Below, in pieces: positions 40,652-49,364 of a DNA stretch of 64,000 nucleotides. The stretch comes from JAICJR01 sp036494715 (GTDB lineage: Bacteria > Actinomycetota > Thermoleophilia > Solirubrobacterales > Thermoleophilaceae). The translations under genes and the position numbers were made by a program. The notes below the pieces were generated by a model, which worked only from the letters and a program-made list of their open reading frames with translations, was not told the DNA's origin and did no database searches. The DNA lies in assembly GCA_036494715.1 (NCBI GenBank), contig DASXNY010000056.1, positions 1 through 64,000 on the forward strand. The letters run 5' to 3'. Within the stretch, counting starts at the first letter, position 1. The number at the start of each line of letters is the position of its first letter.

Positions 40652-42385
40652 ATGAGCGATGAGCTCCTCACCGCGGCGTTGGCCCAGATCAACCCGACCG
40701 TCGGCGATCTCGAGGGCAACGCGGCAAAGATCCGCGAGGGCCTTGCGCGCGCCAAGGAGGCGGGCGCCCAGCTCGTGGTCTTCCCCGAGCTCGTGCTCAC
40801 GGGCTACCCACCCGAGGACCTGCTGCTGAAGACGGACTTCCTGGACGCCACCGAGCGCGTGCTGGCAGCGCTTGCGAGCGAAGTCAAGGACATCGTCGCC
40901 CTGGTGGGCTACCCGGAGCGCGCCGACGACGTCTACAACTCGGCGGCGGTGCTTGCCGACGGCCGGGTCGCCGGCGTCTACCGCAAGATCTACCTGCCCA
41001 ACTACAGCGTCTTCGACGAGCAGCGCTACTTCCAGTCGGGCAACGAGGGCGGCCTAATCGAGGTCAACGGCGTCCCGATCGGCCTCACGGTCTGCGAGGA
41101 CATCTGGGAGCCAGGCCCCCCGGCCACCGACGAGGCGCTCGCGGGCGCGCGGGTGGTGGTGAACCTGTCGGCGTCGCCGTATCACGCGGGCAAGGGCCTC
41201 GAGCGCGAGGCGATGCTCGTGCAGCGCGCCCGTGACAGCAACGTGGCCGTGCTCTTCTGCAACATGGTGGGCGGCCAGGACGAGCTCGTGTTCGACGGCC
41301 ACAGCGTGGCGATCGACGTGAATGGCGACGTGATCGCGCGGGCGCCGCAGTTCCAGGAGTCGCTCACCCTGTGCACGCTCGATCCGAGCGCGATCTTCGC
41401 CCGCCGGCTGCAGGACGCGCGCCACCGCCCCGCGGTCCGGCGCGGCGCGGGCCTCGGGGTGCGCACGCTGGCGCGGCTCGAGGTGCCGGAGAGCCGCGCG
41501 GGCGAGGTCGGCGGGACGGTGGCGGAGGTGCTCGGGCCCGAGGAGGAGCTCTACCGCGCGCTCGAGCTAGGCGTGCGCGACTACGTGGACAAGAACGGCT
41601 TCTCGCGCGTGGTGGTGGCCCTCTCGGGCGGCATCGACTCGGCGCTGGTGGCGCTGGTGGCGGTGGACGCGCTGGGGGCGGACCGCGTGACGTTCGTGTC
41701 GATGCCCTCGCCCTACTCGTCCGAGGGCACGCGCTCCGACGCGCACGCGATCGCGGAGAACCTCGGCTCGCGGTTCCTCGAACTGGGGATCGAGGATGCG
41801 ATGCACGGCTTCGACGAGCTGCTCAAGCCAGCGTTCAACGGCACGGAGCCCGACATCACCGAGGAGAACCTTCAGGCGCGCATCCGCGGCAACATCGTGA
41901 TGGCGCTCTCCAACAAGTTCGGCTGGCTCGTGCTCACCACCGGCAACAAGTCCGAGATGTCGGTTGGCTACGCCACGCTCTACGGGGACATGGCGGGCGG
42001 CTTCGGGGTGCTCAAGGACGTCTTCAAGGGCGACGTCTACAAGCTCGTCCGCTGGCGCAACGAGACGGCGGGGCGCGAGCTCGTACCGGCGTCGGTGCTC
42101 GACCGGCCGCCATCGGCCGAGCTGCGCTACGAGCAGCGCGACGCCGACTCGCTGCCGCCCTACGACGTGCTCGACCCGATCCTCGAGGCCTACGTCGAGC
42201 ACGACCTCGACGCCGACGAGATCGTCCGCCAGGGGTTCGAGCGAGACGATGTCGAGCGCGTGATCCGGCTGGTCGACCTGGCGGAATACAAGCGCCGGCA
42301 GGCGCCGCCCGGCGTCCGCGTGTCCACGAAGGCATTCGGACGCGACCGGCGCCTGCCGATCACCAACCGCTTTCGCGGCAGCTAG
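40652..42385 (+). CDS. nadE: Glutamine-dependent NAD+ synthetase
   Basis: 577 residues in two domains. The N-terminal glutaminase (nitrilase fold) has Glu in VVFPELVLTGYPP, Lys in YRKIYLPNYSVFDE and Cys in GLTVCEDIWEPG. The C-terminal synthetase has the P-loop VVALSGGIDSALVA and LTTGNKSEMSVGYATLYGDM. It makes NAD+ from deamido-NAD+, glutamine and ATP. Length is typical of the two-domain actinobacterial enzyme. Confidence 0.97.
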   Translation: MSDELLTAALAQINPTVGDLEGNAAKIREGLARAKEAGAQLVVFPELVLTGYPPEDLLLKTDFLDATERVLAALASEVKDIVALVGYPERADDVYNSAAVLADGRVAGVYRKIYLPNYSVFDEQRYFQSGNEGGLIEVNGVPIGLTVCEDIWEPGPPATDEALAGARVVVNLSASPYHAGKGLEREAMLVQRARDSNVAVLFCNMVGGQDELVFDGHSVAIDVNGDVIARAPQFQESLTLCTLDPSAIFARRLQDARHRPAVRRGAGLGVRTLARLEVPESRAGEVGGTVAEVLGPEEELYRALELGVRDYVDKNGFSRVVVALSGGIDSALVALVAVDALGADRVTFVSMPSPYSSEGTRSDAHAIAENLGSRFLELGIEDAMHGFDELLKPAFNGTEPDITEENLQARIRGNIVMALSNKFGWLVLTTGNKSEMSVGYATLYGDMAGGFGVLKDVFKGDVYKLVRWRNETAGRELVPASVLDRPPSAELRYEQRDADSLPPYDVLDPILEAYVEHDLDADEIVRQGFERDDVERVIRLVDLAEYKRRQAPPGVRVSTKAFGRDRRLPITNRFRGS

Positions 42386-42397
42386 CCCCTGGTCCAG

Positions 42398-42826
42398 TCA
42401 GGCGGCGGCGCCGACCTCGGCCGTGCAGAAGGCGCAGCGACGCGCCCTTGCCGGGATGTCGCTCAGGCACTCCGGGCACGAACGCACGGCCTCGTCCACC
42501 GGCGGCTCCGTGCGACGCCGCGCCATCAGCGCGTTCACCGGAACCACCACGAAGTAGAAGACCGCGGCGGCGATCGTGAGGAACGCGAATATCGCGTTCA
42601 GGAAGTGGCCGTAGCGGAACACGCTGCCGTTGATCGTGAAGGTGAGGCCCGAGAAGTCCGGCTTGCCGAAGATCGCGGCGATGATCGGCGTGATGAGATC
42701 CGCCACGAGCGCGGCGACGAGCGCGCCGAACGCGGCCCCGATCACGACCGCGACGGCCAGATCGACGACGTTGCCCCTCAGCAGGAAGGCCTTGAAGTCC
42801 TTGAGCATGAGATTTTGGTTCGCCAT
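42398..42826 (-). CDS. mscL: Large-conductance mechanosensitive channel with C-terminal zinc ribbon
   Basis: 142 residues. The channel part has KDFKAFLLRGNVVDLAVAVV, GALVAALVADLITPIIAAIF and a second helix AIFAFLTIAAAVFYFVVVPV. After the cytoplasmic MARRRTEPP comes CPECLSDIPARARRCAFC, a four-cysteine zinc ribbon in place of the usual helical bundle. The channel opens under membrane tension to release solutes. The ribbon may sense or bind something in the cytoplasm. Confidence 0.95.
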   Translation of the reverse strand: MANQNLMLKDFKAFLLRGNVVDLAVAVVIGAAFGALVAALVADLITPIIAAIFGKPDFSGLTFTINGSVFRYGHFLNAIFAFLTIAAAVFYFVVVPVNALMARRRTEPPVDEAVRSCPECLSDIPARARRCAFCTAEVGAAA

Positions 42827-42841
42827 GGCAGGCGAAAATCC

Positions 42842-43273
42842 TTAGTGCCGAGGCGCCCGAACCGCGATGGTCACGCGCGCGAGCGCGCAGAGCCTGCCGT
42901 CGTCGTCCGTGAACTCGCACTCCCAGACCCAGGTGGTGCGCCCACGGTGGCGCGCGCGGCAGTCGGCGTAGACCGTGCCCTCGGTGATCGGGCGCAGAAA
43001 GCTCGTGTCGTTCTGCTGCCCGCTCACGATCATCCCCTCGCCCTGGCGGGCGAACCAGGTGCCGGCCGAGCAGAGCCCCTCGGCCATCGCCGCGTACACC
43101 CCGCCGTGCACCAGACCGAGCTCCTGCTTGACCCGGTCGGTGACCGGCACGAGCCCCTTTACGAAGCCGTCTCCGTGCTCGGTGAGCTCGATCCCGAGAG
43201 TGGTGTGGAGGGTCTCCTTCGGAAAGTCTTCGTCGGCAAGCACGCGCGGCAGGTTACCCTTCTGCCTGCTCAT
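42842..43273 (-). CDS. PaaI-type hotdog thioesterase
   Basis: About 143 residues from ATG 43273 (GTG 43279 possible). The hotdog fold shows LGLVHGGVYAAMAEGLCSAG, with the HGG loop and Glu of the PaaI/YbdB group, and FLRPITEGTVYADCRARHRG. It hydrolyses an acyl-CoA thioester of unknown chain. Its ATG overlaps the ATG of the divergent gene on the palindrome CATG (43271-43274). mscL follows 15 bp downstream. Confidence 0.9.
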   Translation of the reverse strand: MSRQKGNLPRVLADEDFPKETLHTTLGIELTEHGDGFVKGLVPVTDRVKQELGLVHGGVYAAMAEGLCSAGTWFARQGEGMIVSGQQNDTSFLRPITEGTVYADCRARHRGRTTWVWECEFTDDDGRLCALARVTIAVRAPRH

Positions 43274-44354
43274 GGCCACTTTCGATCAGCTTCCAGCTGA
43301 GCAACGGGCCATTCTCGAGCTGGTTGTGGGGAGGGGACAGACCTACGACGAGCTGTCGGGAATGCTCGGCATGCCGACCGCGCGGGTGCGCGAGCTCGCC
43401 CGCGAGGCGCTCGGCGATCTGGCGCCGGCGACCGCCGCACGCGTGGACGGCGACTGGCGCGGCCAGATCGCCGACTATGTGCTCGGGCAGCAGACCGGGC
43501 CCGAGGCGACCGCCACCAAGGGCCATCTCAAGCGCTCCGAGCCGGCGCGCGCGTGGGCGTACTCGTTGCTCGACTCGCTCGGGCACCTGTACCCCAACGG
43601 CAGCATTCCCGAGATCCCCGAGGCGGATGGAAGCGCTCCAGCCGCGGTGGCGCCTCCACCGGCAGCGGAGCCCGTGGCGGCCGAGCCAGAGCCAGAGCCT
43701 GCGCCAGAGCCGGAACCTGCACCCGCGAAGACCCGCGTGCAGCCACCGCCCGAGGCCCCCGCTCCCACGCGCGTACGCTCGGGGGCGGGCGCGGGGCTGT
43801 CTCCCGCCGCGCAGTCGATCGTGCGGCGCCGCAGGATCATCGGCGGCGCGCTGGGTGTGGCGGTGCTGGTGGTGGTGATCCTGCTGATCACGGGTGTCTT
43901 CAGCGGCGGTGGCGGCGACAAGAAGACGGCCTCTTCCACCACCACGACGGGCGGAGTGGCCACGCGCCTCGTGAGCGAAGGCGTGCTGAAGGCGGAGAAC
44001 GGCGGCAAGGGCACCGGCATCGCCGTGGTGCTCCAGCAGGGCAAGCAGCACCAGCTCGTGGTGCAGGCCACCAAGCTCGAGCCCACCGACAAGAAGACCG
44101 CGTACGAGGTGTGGCTCTACAACTCTCAGAGCGACGCCTCGCCGCTCGGCGCGCAGTTCACCGACCAGCAGGGCAACCTGCAGGGCCGCGGGGCCGTACC
44201 CGCCAACTACACGAAGTTCAAGTACGTCGTGCTCTCCCGCGAGGCGGTGGGCTCGAACCCGAGGACGCCCTCGAAGGTCCTGATGCGGGCCCAGCTCAAG
44301 CCGATCCCAGCCGACCAGCAGACCACCACTGGCACCACCCCGGGCGGCGGCTAG
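43272..44354 (+). CDS. Membrane protein fusing a sigma-region-4-like HTH to an anti-sigma (RskA-like) domain
   Basis: 360 residues. Residues 1-50 (FDQLPAEQRAILELVVGRGQ, then TYDELSGMLGMPTARVRELA) are a sigma-70 region-4-like helix-turn-helix. A helical part and a Pro/Glu/Ala-rich linker (about 115-165) lead to a membrane helix GGALGVAVLVVVILLITGVF near 197-216. The extracytoplasmic domain resembles the RskA/anti-sigma-K C-terminus (TAYEVWLYNSQSDASPLGAQ, FKYVVLSRE). There is no sigma region 2. It may be a one-component membrane-tethered regulator; this is inference. Confidence 0.75.
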   Translation: MATFDQLPAEQRAILELVVGRGQTYDELSGMLGMPTARVRELAREALGDLAPATAARVDGDWRGQIADYVLGQQTGPEATATKGHLKRSEPARAWAYSLLDSLGHLYPNGSIPEIPEADGSAPAAVAPPPAAEPVAAEPEPEPAPEPEPAPAKTRVQPPPEAPAPTRVRSGAGAGLSPAAQSIVRRRRIIGGALGVAVLVVVILLITGVFSGGGGDKKTASSTTTTGGVATRLVSEGVLKAENGGKGTGIAVVLQQGKQHQLVVQATKLEPTDKKTAYEVWLYNSQSDASPLGAQFTDQQGNLQGRGAVPANYTKFKYVVLSREAVGSNPRTPSKVLMRAQLKPIPADQQTTTGTTPGGG

Positions 44355-45443
44355 CGAGCTCCCGGCGCCCGCCGCGCCAGCAGCGCCAGCACGAGCGCCA
44401 GCCCGGCCACGCCCGCCAGGGCGGCTCTGAGCGTGGTGGCGTTGGCGGCCACGCCCACCGCGGCGGGACCGAGCAGGAAGCCGAGGTAGGCGACGCTGGT
44501 GACCACGGACACCGCGCTGCCGCGTCGTTCGGGCCGCGCCCCGCGCCCGCCGATGGCGATCAGCGTGGGCGCGCAGATCGAGGTGCCCAGGCCCGCGGCC
44601 GCGATCCCCACGAGCGCCACGCCGGGCGACGAGGCAGTGGCGGCCAGGGCGGTACCGGCGGCCGCCAGCGACGCCGCGCCCGTCAGCAGCAGGCGCTCCG
44701 GCGCGCGCAGCGCCTGGCCGCCGATCCGCCCAGCGGCGGCGGACGCCGCGAACAGGGCGGGCGCGGCGGCCGAGAGCGCCGCCGAGGCGCCCAGCGTGGA
44801 CTGCATGTGCACGGCGCCCCACGTCTGCCACGAGCCCTCCACGAAGAACGCGAGCGCGCAGAGGCCGCCCAGCGCCACCAGCGGCCAAGGGGCGCTCAGC
44901 AGGTCGCGCAGGCGCGGCGCCTCCTCGCGGCTCGGCGGAGCGGGGTCCAGCAGCAGCGTGGCGAGCGCCGCCGCCAGCACGAGTCCCGACGCCAGGCCGA
45001 ACACGCCGGCGGGGCTCGCGCCCGCTGCCCGCAGGCCGCCCGCGCACAGAGCGGAGCTGACGGCGGCCAGCGAGAAGACCCCGTGCGCCAGTCGCAGCAC
45101 GGGCGGCCCGACGGCCTCGGAGCGCACGCCCTCGGCGTTGATGGCCACATCGAGCGAGCCGGACGCCGCTCCGAGCAGCAGCAGTGCGGCGGCGAGCGCC
45201 AGCGGGGAGCGGGCCAGCGCGGGCAGGAAGCCGCAGCCCGCGAACACGACCGTGATGCCGGGCAGGACCCCGCGCCCGCGGCCCGACGCCGATGCAGAAC
45301 AGCGCGGCGCCCAGCGCGGCGTCGCTCGCGCCTGCGTGCGCCTTCACGGCCGGCAGCTCGGCGCCCCAGCTCCCCCAGAAGATGCCGAGGGCCGCGAAGC
45401 CCGTCAGCGCCCGAGCCCGGCCCGGCTTACGGGCCGCCTCCAC
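44351..45443 (-). pseudogene. MFS transporter broken by a frameshift/deletion near helix 2
   Basis: The first ~53 residues from GTG 45443 (RALTGFAALGIFWGSWGAEL ... GAALFCIGVG) are a good MFS start. The frame then runs into nonsense, and the protein resumes in another frame as GVLPGITVVFAGCGFLPALA, continuing to the stop at 44351. Between the two parts the usual motif A loop (GxxxDRxGRR) is missing, so roughly 15-20 codons were lost together with the frame. The rest is intact (~300 residues, YbjJ-like sugar/drug MFS). The GTG lies 4 bp past the FAD oxidase stop. Confidence 0.7.
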
Positions 45444-45447
45444 GCGG

Positions 45448-47085
45448 TCAGCTTTGCAGGCTTGGGTCCGGCAGCAGCTTGCCGGGGTTCATGATGCCGC
45501 GCGGATCGAGCCGCTCCTTGGCCGCGCGCAGCAGGTCGAGGCCGAGCTCGCCCACCTCCGCCCGCATCCACGGCGCGTGGTCACGACCGACCGCGTGGTG
45601 GTGCGTGATCGTGCCGCCGTGCGCCACGATCGCGTCGCTGGCGGCGGTCTTGGCGGCGCGCCACTGCTCGAGCTCTGCGCCCTCCTGCTGCGCCGCGATG
45701 AACGTGAAGTAGAGCGAGGCGCCGGACGCGTACAGGTGCGAGACATGGCACATCACGAGCGGCGGCGTGCCGCGCGCGCCGAGCGCCTCGCTCAGGGCGT
45801 TCCCTACGGCGCGATGGAGCTCGCCGAGGCGGCTCCAGGTGGTGGCGGTCTCGAGCGTCTCCACCAGCACGCCGCGGTCGAGCAGCGCATCGCGCAGGTA
45901 CGGGCCCGCGTAGCGGCCGCGCAGCCAGACGTCGCCGGGGCGCGCGCCGAGCGCGACGCCACCGTTCGCGCGCATCAGCGAGCGCGTGTGCGAGCGGCGG
46001 TGCGCGACGTCGCGCTCGCCGCCCTCGTAGCCGAGGATCACGAGGCAGCCGTTCTCCTGGCCGCGCAGGCGCACGTACGCCATGGCGGCCCGCTCTGCCG
46101 CCGAGCCACTCGAGGCGAGCGCCATCGCCAGCCGCGTCTCGCGCTCGTCCGACAGGCGCGCGACGTCCGGCGACTGGCCGGACTGCTCGATGGCCCGCAA
46201 TGCATCGCAGCCCTGCTCGAACGAGGCGAACGACCAGCCCTCGTAGCGGCGCCGCTGCGGCAGCGGGCGCACGGACAGCGTGGCCTCGGTGATCACGCCG
46301 AGCGTGCCCTCGGAGCCGACTATCAGCTCGCGCAGGTCGGGGCCGGCGGCGCTGGCGGGCAGCGGCTTGGCCACGAGCTCGCCCGCCGGGGCCGTGAGAT
46401 GCACGCCGTGCACGAGCTCGTCGATCCGGCCGTACCCGGTGGAGGCCTGGCCCGCCGAGCGCGTGGCCACGTAGCCACCGATCGTGGCGAACTCGTGCGA
46501 CTGCGGGAAGTGGCCGAGCGTGAGGCCGCGGCTGGCGAGCAGCGTGTCTGCGCGCGGGCCGCTCACGCCCGGCTCGAAGCTGGCGAGCAGCGAGGCGCGG
46601 TCGACGCCGAGCAGCCGGTCCATCCGGCCAAGGTCGAGCGCGACGACCGCGGAGCAGCCGCCCCGCAGCGCCTCCACCCCGCCCACCACGCTCGTTCCGC
46701 CGCCGAACGGCACCACCGCCACCCGCTCGACGTCGCAGGCGGCGAGCACGGCCGCCACCTCGGCGGTGCCGCCCGGTCGCACGACGGCGTCCGGGGCGCC
46801 TGAGCCGTCGCCCGAGCGCAGGCGGATCAGGTCCGTGTAGCTGCGGCCCGCGGCGCGCGACACGCGCGTGAGGCGGTCATCGAGCACATGCTCCTCCCCC
46901 ACGATCCCGGCGAGCCGCGAGCGCGCCTCCGCGCCCAGTGCCGGCTCCGGCAGGCGCACCTCCTCGAGCGACACCGGCGGCGTATGCCGTTCGCCCGCGC
47001 CGAGCTCATCGCGCAGCAGCCGCCCGGCCGCGGGCGGCAGCTCCACGGTGGTGCTGCCGGGCGCGCCCCAGCCGAACCAGCGCAT
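45448..47085 (-). CDS. FAD-binding oxidase, alkyl-DHAP-synthase-like
   Basis: 545 residues of the PCMH/vanillyl-alcohol-oxidase fold. The FAD-binding signature is VVPFGGGTSVVGGVEAL, with QSHEFATIGGYVATRSAGQA and IVGSEGTLGVITEATLSVRP following. The C-terminal TITHHHAVGRDHAPWM contains the His run conserved in alkyldihydroxyacetonephosphate synthases. It could make ether-lipid precursors or oxidise a hydroxy acid. A paired reductase is not present. Confidence 0.9.
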   Translation of the reverse strand: MRWFGWGAPGSTTVELPPAAGRLLRDELGAGERHTPPVSLEEVRLPEPALGAEARSRLAGIVGEEHVLDDRLTRVSRAAGRSYTDLIRLRSGDGSGAPDAVVRPGGTAEVAAVLAACDVERVAVVPFGGGTSVVGGVEALRGGCSAVVALDLGRMDRLLGVDRASLLASFEPGVSGPRADTLLASRGLTLGHFPQSHEFATIGGYVATRSAGQASTGYGRIDELVHGVHLTAPAGELVAKPLPASAAGPDLRELIVGSEGTLGVITEATLSVRPLPQRRRYEGWSFASFEQGCDALRAIEQSGQSPDVARLSDERETRLAMALASSGSAAERAAMAYVRLRGQENGCLVILGYEGGERDVAHRRSHTRSLMRANGGVALGARPGDVWLRGRYAGPYLRDALLDRGVLVETLETATTWSRLGELHRAVGNALSEALGARGTPPLVMCHVSHLYASGASLYFTFIAAQQEGAELEQWRAAKTAASDAIVAHGGTITHHHAVGRDHAPWMRAEVGELGLDLLRAAKERLDPRGIMNPGKLLPDPSLQS

Positions 47086-47096
47086 CGCGGGCGGGC

Positions 47097-47540
47097 TCAG
47101 GGGGCCTCCACGGCCTCGGCCAGCCCGGCCAGCGCGGCGTCGAGCTTCTGCCGCGTCGCCCGCCGGAAGAGAAAGCCGCCGAAGCGCGAGTGCCCGCGCA
47201 GCCGCTGCACGACGTGGATCTTCACCTTCGTCCCGCGCTCGCCGGCGTCCTGCAGCTCGACCTCGGTCCGGTTCTCGGACAGGATCCGCTCGAACGGCGA
47301 CTCCTCGACCTCCTGGCGCCAGGCGATGCGTTGCGGCTCAGTGGCGGCCGTGCGCGTGAAGTCGGCGCGCACCGTAACCCCCTTGGGGGTGCTCAGCACC
47401 GTGGTCCAGGCGAGCGGCGTGGCGTCCTCGACGCGCACCACGTCAGGCCACCAGCGCGGCAGGTGCGCCGGATCGGCGATCACGTCCCACAGCTCCTGGC
47501 TCGCCGCCCCGATCGTGCGGGAGCGCGTCACGGACGGCAC
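47097..47540 (-). CDS. SRPBCC-family (polyketide cyclase/START-like) protein
   Basis: 147 residues. RTIGAASQELWDVIADPAHL followed by PRWWPDVVRVED is the usual opening of this hydrophobic-pocket fold, and the C-terminal long helix (RRATRQKLDAALAGLAEAVE) closes it. The function may be binding of a small lipid. It lies 3 bp after apt and 11 bp before the FAD oxidase on the same strand, so it is part of the same operon. Confidence 0.85.
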   Translation of the reverse strand: MPSVTRSRTIGAASQELWDVIADPAHLPRWWPDVVRVEDATPLAWTTVLSTPKGVTVRADFTRTAATEPQRIAWRQEVEESPFERILSENRTEVELQDAGERGTKVKIHVVQRLRGHSRFGGFLFRRATRQKLDAALAGLAEAVEAP

Positions 47541-47543
47541 GCG

Positions 47544-48065
47544 CTACTCCTCGTCGTAGACGATCAGGCTGCGGACGTCGTGCGGCGCGAGCCGCTTGCG
47601 TCCTTCGAGGAAGGCCAGCTCGATGATGAAGGCGCAGCCCGCCACGTCGGCGCCCGCCTGCTCCACGAGCTCGCACAGCGCCGCCGCGGTGCCGCCGGTG
47701 GCGAGCAAATCGTCGTGCACGAGCACGCGCGCCCCGCCGGCCAGGGCGTCCTTGTGCATCTCGAGCGCGTCGACGCCGTATTCGAGCACGTACTCGACCG
47801 TGTTCACCTCGCGGGGCAGCTTGCCGGGCTTGCGCGCCGGGATGAAGCCCGCGCCGACCTGCACAGCCACCGCCCCGCCGAGCATGAAGCCGCGCGCCTC
47901 GGCCGACACTACGAGGTCGACGTCGAGCGACTGCGCGTACTCGGACACCTCGTCGACGGCCTGCCGCAGCGCCTCGGGGTTGAGGAAGAGCGGCGTGACG
48001 TCGCGGAAGACGATTCCCTCGCGCGGGTAGTCGGGGATGCTCGCGATGTGATCCCGGAGGTCCAT
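47544..48065 (-). CDS. apt: Adenine phosphoribosyltransferase
   Basis: 173 residues from ATG 48065; a longer upstream frame is out-of-frame MerR and was rejected. IPDYPREGIVFRDVTPLFLN is the typical start, VSAEARGFMLGGAVAVQVGA holds the adenine loop, and the PRPP-binding motif is VLVHDDLLATGGTAAAL. It salvages adenine to AMP. Confidence 0.97.
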   Translation of the reverse strand: MDLRDHIASIPDYPREGIVFRDVTPLFLNPEALRQAVDEVSEYAQSLDVDLVVSAEARGFMLGGAVAVQVGAGFIPARKPGKLPREVNTVEYVLEYGVDALEMHKDALAGGARVLVHDDLLATGGTAAALCELVEQAGADVAGCAFIIELAFLEGRKRLAPHDVRSLIVYDEE

Positions 48066-48082
48066 CAGTGGATACGCCGCCG

Positions 48083-48901
48083 CTAGGAAGCCAAGCGCCG
48101 CAGATCTCTGACCAGCAGCAGGTACTTCATGTGGGACGCGATCGCGGCCAGGTTCTCGAGCGCCTCGACCGCCTCCTTGCGCCGCTCCGGATTGCGGGAG
48201 CGCAGCGACGGCGCCAGGATCTGCTCCAGCAGCGCCGCCTCGCGGTCCGCCGAGGTGCGGAACACGCGCAGGTTGCGGCCGCCCACGCCAAAGCGCGCCA
48301 GCTCGCGCGCCGCGCGGATCACCTCGCGCTCGGTGTCGTCGTACCAGACGTCGCCGTCGCGCCGCTCGCCCTTGATCACGCCGAAGTCTTCGAGCTCGCG
48401 CACGAGCTTGGCGTCGGCGCCCGTGTCGTCGAGGACGTCGGCGAGCGAGTAGGCCGCGCCCGAGCCCTGCATCGCCACGGTCGAGCGGCGCAGTGTGCGT
48501 GGATCGGGCGCGCCGCCGGCACCCGGCGTGTCGGAGTCCGCGCGGCCCGCCGCCAGCTCCTGGCGGATCACCCGCAGCGGCAGGAACTCGTCGCGCTGGA
48601 GGCGCAGGATCGTGCGCAGGCGCCCGACGTCCGCCGGCGTGTAGAGGCGATAGCCGCCCTGCGTGCGACGCGGTGAAAGAAGCTTCTGGTCCTCGAGGTA
48701 GCGGATCTTCGAGATCGAGATGTCCGGGAACTCGCGCTCGAGCTGCTTGCAGACGGCGCCGATGGTCAGGGACTTGCCGCCGGGCGCCGCCGCCGCGCGC
48801 GCGGCGCGCTCGCGCAGCGATTCCGCGCTCTCCTCGGCGCTCGGACGCTCCGGCCCGGTTCCCGGTCGGCGGCGATTGGGGAGGTCCACGTCTTGGGTCA
48901 T
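48083..48901 (-). CDS. FtsR-like MerR-family regulator
   Basis: 272 residues. The MerR winged helix is SLTIGAVCKQLEREFPDISI then SKIRYLEDQKLLSPRRTQGG and YRLYTPADVGRLRTILRLQR. A long C-terminal helical part follows without metal ligands. The variant recognition wing (KIRYLEDQxLLxPxRTxxGYR) and the gene order directly after an FHA protein match FtsR, which activates ftsZ in Corynebacterium. The start ATG 48901 overlaps the FHA stop (ATGA). Confidence 0.85.
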   Translation of the reverse strand: MTQDVDLPNRRRPGTGPERPSAEESAESLRERAARAAAAPGGKSLTIGAVCKQLEREFPDISISKIRYLEDQKLLSPRRTQGGYRLYTPADVGRLRTILRLQRDEFLPLRVIRQELAAGRADSDTPGAGGAPDPRTLRRSTVAMQGSGAAYSLADVLDDTGADAKLVRELEDFGVIKGERRDGDVWYDDTEREVIRAARELARFGVGGRNLRVFRTSADREAALLEQILAPSLRSRNPERRKEAVEALENLAAIASHMKYLLLVRDLRRLAS

Positions 48902-49353
48902 TTCTCGAGGTAGGTGAGCTTGTACTTGCCGATCTGGAGCTCGTCACCGTCGACGAGCTTGTGCGACTCGATCCGCCGCCGGTTCACATAGGTTCCGTTC
49001 AGCGAGCCGAGGTCGTCGATGTAGAGGCCGTCTCGCCGGCGCACGAGCAGGGCGTGGTTGCGCGATACCGTGACGTCGTCGAGGAACACCTCGGCCTCGG
49101 GGCTGCGCCCGATGGTCATGCGCTCGCCCGCGACCGCGAAGCTCTCGCCGGAGCGACCGCCGCCGGATCGGATCACCAGGGCGGCGCCCTCGGCCACAAC
49201 GGGCTCGAGGTCGACGGGCTTCAGCTCGCCGGTCTCGTCGAGCTGGTAGGTGACGGTGGTGTCGCCCTCGCTTACGTCGCCCAGGAACGAACCGCACTTC
49301 TGGCAGTAATTCGCTCCCTCGGCGTTGACGAAGCCGCACTCAGGACAGTGCAT
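48898..49353 (-). CDS. Zinc-ribbon/FHA domain protein (GarA-like)
   Basis: 151 residues. Cys 3, 6, 17 and 20 form a zinc ribbon. A TT pair (Thr32-Thr33 in EGDTTVTYQ) resembles the kinase-phosphorylated site of GarA. The FHA domain (from ~70) has GRSPEAEVFLDDVTVSRNHA and DLGSLNGTYVNRRRI. In mycobacteria GarA is phosphorylated by PknB/PknG and switches 2-oxoglutarate metabolism; the added zinc ribbon is a difference. It lies 11 bp after the RsiG-like gene and overlaps the FtsR-like gene. Confidence 0.88.
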   Translation of the reverse strand: MHCPECGFVNAEGANYCQKCGSFLGDVSEGDTTVTYQLDETGELKPVDLEPVVAEGAALVIRSGGGRSGESFAVAGERMTIGRSPEAEVFLDDVTVSRNHALLVRRRDGLYIDDLGSLNGTYVNRRRIESHKLVDGDELQIGKYKLTYLEK

Positions 49354-49364
49354 GAGCGCGCCTG

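Noticed and set aside
43254..45443. A single 729-residue minus-strand protein
   Set aside because: Only its first ~53 residues are MFS-like; the rest is out-of-frame MFS and antisense sequence, so a broken gene explains it better.
47544..48947. Extended 467-residue frame containing Apt
   Set aside because: Residues before MDLRDHIASIPDYP are an out-of-frame reading of the MerR gene; Apt has a normal length from ATG 48065.
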